DNA of 64,000 nucleotides from Streptomyces sp. CNH099. Its GTDB lineage: Bacteria > Actinomycetota > Actinomycetes > Streptomycetales > Streptomycetaceae. The stretch's first letter is position 1, and each line of letters starts with the position of its first letter. A program made the position numbers and the translations under genes. Location: contig AZWL01000009.1 of the NCBI GenBank assembly GCA_000514715.1, forward strand, positions 124,186 through 188,185, in the 5' to 3' direction. Below are positions 60,997 to 64,000 of the stretch, piece after piece. The notes beneath the pieces were generated by a model, which saw only the letters and a program-made list of their open reading frames with translations, was not told the DNA's origin and did not search any database.

Positions 60997-61902
60997 TCAG
61001 CCGCCCAGCTGCTGGTGGATGATCCCCGCGTAGGCCTCCTCGCCCCGCTCGTTGGGGTGCAGCGGCGCCGCCGGGGCGGTGGGGACGTAGCCCTCGACCC
61101 ACTTGTCGCCCGGCGGCTGGCAGGCGTCGTGGCCGCGGCTCGGGGTGAAGACGTCGACGTACTCGGCGCCGTGGGCCGCGGCGCGGTCGGCGATGACGCG
61201 GTTCATGTGGTTCACGCTGCCCTGCAGCCAGTCGGCGTCGGCGGCGAGCACCGGCTGGTACGGCCAGCAGCCGCCGGGCTTGATGTAGTCGCCGTAGCCG
61301 GTGACCAGGACGCGGGCCTGCGGGGCGCGGGCGCGGATGCCGTCGAGCACGGCGCCCAGCTTGGGGCCCATGGCCTCGATGCGCTGCGCGACGGTGTCGA
61401 CACCGCCCTCCGTTAAGCGGTCCTTGCACAGGTCGGCGGTGGGGTCGAGCTGCATGCAGTCCTGGGCGACGCCGACGAGACCGGCGTCGTTGCCGCCGAT
61501 CGTCAGCGTGACGAGGGTGGTGTCGGCGCCGAGGGCGTCGAACTGCGGGGGCGCCTCGCCCATGTCCACGCCGAGCAGCGAGAGCGACTGCGGCCGCGTC
61601 ATGTGGTCGGTCCTGGCGCCGCTGCACGTCACGTCGCGCAGTTCGGCGACGCCGAGCCGGTCGGCCAGCTCGTGCGCGTAGTTCTCGGTGGAGCGCCCGC
61701 AGGCCAGCGGGCCGGTGGGAAGCGGGATGAGCGGGCCGGAGGCCATCGAGTCGCCGAGGGCGACGTAGACCTCGCCGGCCTCTGCCGAGGCCCCGGCCGC
61801 GGCGGTGTCGGCGGCGGCGGGCGCGGCCGCCGCCCCGACGACGAGTCCGGCCGCGGCGGCGGCGCCCAGCGTGCCCTTGAGGAGTTTCGGCGCGACGTTC
61901 AT
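60997..61902 (-). CDS. Secreted SGNH-family hydrolase with a TTA codon
   Basis: 301 residues with a cleavable signal peptide (hydrophobic core about 10-30, AAPAAADTA). GDSMASG holds the nucleophile (the usual residue after GDS is Tyr), GGNDAG the block III Gly/Asn, and the Asp/His pair is replaced by the typical HPNERG at the C-terminus. Cysteines are paired as in extracellular Streptomyces GDSL esterase/lipases. Codon 163 (61416-61414) is TTA, read only by the bldA tRNA, so translation should be tied to development. It is divergent from the PucR regulator over 107 bases. Confidence 0.87.
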   Translation of the reverse strand: MNVAPKLLKGTLGAAAAAGLVVGAAAAPAAADTAAAGASAEAGEVYVALGDSMASGPLIPLPTGPLACGRSTENYAHELADRLGVAELRDVTCSGARTDHMTRPQSLSLLGVDMGEAPPQFDALGADTTLVTLTIGGNDAGLVGVAQDCMQLDPTADLCKDRLTEGGVDTVAQRIEAMGPKLGAVLDGIRARAPQARVLVTGYGDYIKPGGCWPYQPVLAADADWLQGSVNHMNRVIADRAAAHGAEYVDVFTPSRGHDACQPPGDKWVEGYVPTAPAAPLHPNERGEEAYAGIIHQQLGG

Positions 61903-62009
61903 CAGCGGCTCCCGGCGGTGGGGTGGTCGGAAGTTGTGTCGTGCACATGATGCAGACGGGCCGGGCTGCGCTTAACTGGTCAGTAACGCAGAGTTCTCCG
62001 GGAGCCGTT

Positions 62010-63233
62010 GTGACGCGTGACAACACACCGCTGTGTATCGGCGGCAGCCGGGTCGACGCGCGGCTGCGGGCCCGGGTGCCCGCGCTCACCCGCCGGGTCG
62101 TCGACCGGCTGCGGGCCGAGCTGCCCGTGTACGCCGCCCTGCCTCCCGAGGAGGTCGCGGGCGACATCGCCGACATCGTGCAGCACAGCCTGCGCCTCTT
62201 CGCCGACGTGCTGCAGCGCCGCGGCCCGGCGCGCGACGAGGAGCTGGTACGGCAGCGGGAGTCGGCCGCCCAGCGCGCCGAGGAGGGGGTGCCGCTGGAC
62301 GCCATCCTCAGCGCGTACCAGATCGGCACGGCCATGGGCTGGGAGGAGATCTCCGCCGGGGCGCGGCCGACGGACCTCGCGGACATGCAGGAGGTGCTGA
62401 CGCATCTCTTCGCACTGCAGCGGCAGCTGGTCTCGGCGGTCAGCGCCGCGTACCTGGAGGCCCGGCAGCTGCTCGACGTCCAGGAGCACGCGCCGCGGCA
62501 CGCGCTGCTGGCCGCGTTGCTCGCCGGCGAGCCGCTGGAGCAGATCGCCCGCCGCACCGGGCTACGGCCCGCGCCCCGGTACGTCGCGCTGACGCTGCAC
62601 GTCGCCCCGCACCCCGACGAGCACTCCCCCGGGCCCCGGGCCCGGATCGCCGCCCGGCGCAAGATCCGCCGGCTGCAGACGGCGCTGAACGGCTTCGCCG
62701 GCGAACCGGCGCTCACCGCGCTCGACGCCGGCGGCGGCACCGCGCTGCTGCCGGTGCCGGAGGAGCCGGCGTGGCGGGCGCTGTGCGGGCTGATCGGCCG
62801 TACGGAGAGGGCCGTCGGCGCGGCGGTGACCGCGGCGGCGGCCGGCGCCGCGCCGGACGGGCTGCCGGCGGCGGTGGCGCAGACCGCGGACATCGTGGAG
62901 CTGGTGCGCCGTACGGACCGGCCGCCCGGCCTGTACCGGCTGGCCGACGTGCTCCTCGACTACCAGCTCAGCCGCCCCAGCGAGGCCCTAGCCGGGCTCG
63001 CCGGGCTGCTGCAGCCGCTGGACGGCCGGCCGGAGCTGCTGCACACGCTGGAGACGTACCTGGCCCGCGACCTCGACCGGCGCGGCACGGCGGCGGCGCT
63101 GCACGTGCACCCCAACACCGTGGACTACCGCATCCGCCGCATCGCCCGGCTCACCGGCCTGACCCCGACGGCCCCGGCGGACGCCCGCCGCCTGAGCGCG
63201 GCCCTGGTGGCCCGCCGCACGCTACGGGCCTGA
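62010..63233 (+). CDS. PucR/CdaR-family transcriptional regulator
   Basis: 407 residues from GTG 62010 (GGAG at 62001-62004). The N-terminal half is a helical RsbRD-like or sensor region (ALTRRVVDRLRAELPVYAAL), a GGDEF-like PucR central part follows, and the C-terminal PucR HTH is complete: LLHTLETYLARDLDRRGTAA, LHVHPNTVDYRIRRIARLTG. It is divergent from the secreted hydrolase gene, which it may control; the ligand is unknown. Confidence 0.85.
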   Translation: MTRDNTPLCIGGSRVDARLRARVPALTRRVVDRLRAELPVYAALPPEEVAGDIADIVQHSLRLFADVLQRRGPARDEELVRQRESAAQRAEEGVPLDAILSAYQIGTAMGWEEISAGARPTDLADMQEVLTHLFALQRQLVSAVSAAYLEARQLLDVQEHAPRHALLAALLAGEPLEQIARRTGLRPAPRYVALTLHVAPHPDEHSPGPRARIAARRKIRRLQTALNGFAGEPALTALDAGGGTALLPVPEEPAWRALCGLIGRTERAVGAAVTAAAAGAAPDGLPAAVAQTADIVELVRRTDRPPGLYRLADVLLDYQLSRPSEALAGLAGLLQPLDGRPELLHTLETYLARDLDRRGTAAALHVHPNTVDYRIRRIARLTGLTPTAPADARRLSAALVARRTLRA

Positions 63234-63468
63234 CGGCCCGGAGCGCGGGGACCGGGCGCCGGGGGCGGCGGGGGGCAAGGGGGGCAAGGGGGCACGGGTC
63301 GGGGTCGGTTGCCTTGCGAGGGCGGAGCCGGGCCTGACAGAGCTGGGTCGCGGCGGTCCTGACGGCGGCGGGGAGCCGGGCGTGACGTGGGGCGGGTGTG
63401 ACGGGGTGGGCGTGACGGGGACTGCCCGGCCGGCCGCATCGCGGCAGACGGCGGTCCCGGGGCTGCGC

Positions 63469-64000
63469 CTACGCCGGGGCGTGGGCCGTGACCAGCCAGG
63501 CCGGGGAGCGCAGCAGCACCCCCGCCGGGGTGGCGTACGGGGCCAGGGCCGTGCGCAGCTCCTCCGTCGCCTTCGCCGCCACCGCCGCGTCGGCCTCCGA
63601 CAGCGGGCCGCGCACGTGCGGGCGGTTCAGGACGAAGTCCAGCGCCTCGTCGAGGTCGGCGCCGAGGTCCATCAGCTCGTCCTCGGGATCCAGCCGCACG
63701 TCGACGAGACCCGCGCGGTCGAGCACGTCGCGTACGCGGTCGGGGTCGGCCAGCGAGTTCGGGCCGGGCTCGTTCGCACCGCCCGGGCCCGGGAGGGTGA
63801 CGTACCGGCCGAGGGCGGCGCGCGGCACCAGCGAGTACTCGCTCTCCTCCGGCGCCCGCCAGCACACGAACGCCAGCCGCCCGGCGGGCCGCAGCGCCCG
63901 CCGTACGTTGGCGAAGGCCGCCACCGGGTCGTCGAAGAACATCACCCCGTTGCGGCTGATCGCCAGGTCGTACGCGCCCGTCTCGAAGTCGTGGACCTGC
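63469..64000 (-). CDS. SAM-dependent methyltransferase, 5' part beyond the window
   Basis: 177 residues visible, running off the right edge, so the start and motif I are not seen. The part present has YDLAISRNGVMFFDDP (post-II/motif III region) and RRALRPAGRLAFVCWR (motif III loop), typical of class I methyltransferases of the methyltransferase-11/UbiE type. Substrate unknown. The stop is TAG at 63469-63471. The 235 bases between it and the PucR gene contain only G-rich short repeats (GGGGCAAGG, GGCGTGACGGGG). Confidence 0.8.
   Translation of the reverse strand, partial: QVHDFETGAYDLAISRNGVMFFDDPVAAFANVRRALRPAGRLAFVCWRAPEESEYSLVPRAALGRYVTLPGPGGANEPGPNSLADPDRVRDVLDRAGLVDVRLDPEDELMDLGADLDEALDFVLNRPHVRGPLSEADAAVAAKATEELRTALAPYATPAGVLLRSPAWLVTAHAPA

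Noticed and set aside
60255..61022. A 255-codon frame as an intact gene
   Set aside because: Only its middle shows SDR homology, a central piece is in another frame, the catalytic Tyr is lost, and the ends are Arg/Gly noise, so it is a pseudogene.

Overview
The window is GC-rich actinomycete chromosome, almost certainly Streptomyces or a close relative. The signs are third-codon-position GC bias, frequent GTG starts, a core run of lipB, lipA, a DUF4191 gene, an RDD gene and glnA, a GlnR-type box, and a TTA codon in one secreted protein.

Layout. (1) 1-21.35 kb is core chromosome: a two-gene, split copper-amine-oxidase-like secreted system; a FadR-type GntR regulator followed by aceE; the Na+-coupled transporter metP with its tiny partner metS, divergent from a WYL regulator; an SDR; a DUF4240 protein; a GNAT acetyltransferase; a TIGR01777 epimerase; an FAD oxidoreductase; a large HTH/TPR regulator; then lipB, lipA, a small basic protein, DUF4191, RDD and glnA. 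(2) 21.57-60 kb is a hybrid PKS/NRPS gene cluster sitting immediately next to glnA. (3) 60-64 kb is flank again: a decayed SDR pseudogene, a secreted SGNH hydrolase with a TTA codon, a PucR-type regulator and the end of a methyltransferase.

The cluster. The assembly line runs leftwards on the minus strand: PKS-A (FAAL-ACP-KS-AT-DH-ER-KR-ACP), PKS-B (KS-AT-ACP), NRPS-C (C-A(Ser)-T), PKS-D (KS-AT-KR-DH-T), then discrete FabG-like reductase, ferredoxin and type II thioesterase; a second unit holds NRPS-E (C-A-T-C-A-T-E-C), a P450 and an MFS exporter. A crotonyl-CoA carboxylase/reductase is divergent from PKS-A, and an MbtH protein is paired with a StrR-family regulator. Read colinearly, a fatty acid is activated by the FAAL and extended twice. 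The second extension is probably by an ethyl- or alkylmalonyl unit, because that AT carries an xAGH motif and the cluster has its own CCR. Serine is added and extended by malonate with ketoreduction and dehydration, which is the logic that gives a 4-amino-2,4-pentadienoate (APD) unit in rakicidin/vinylamycin-type lipodepsipeptides. A glycine-like residue and a D-configured residue follow, and release would be by a terminal condensation domain since no TE domain is present.

Control. Two sites closely matching the StrR recognition pattern lie at 33614-33642 and 56929-56957. Beyond each lies a promoter of the same form, TGGACT-N18-CAGCAT, directed at NRPS-E and at the CCR gene respectively. The upstream site also sits between CCR and PKS-A. 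One regulator could therefore switch on all structural operons.
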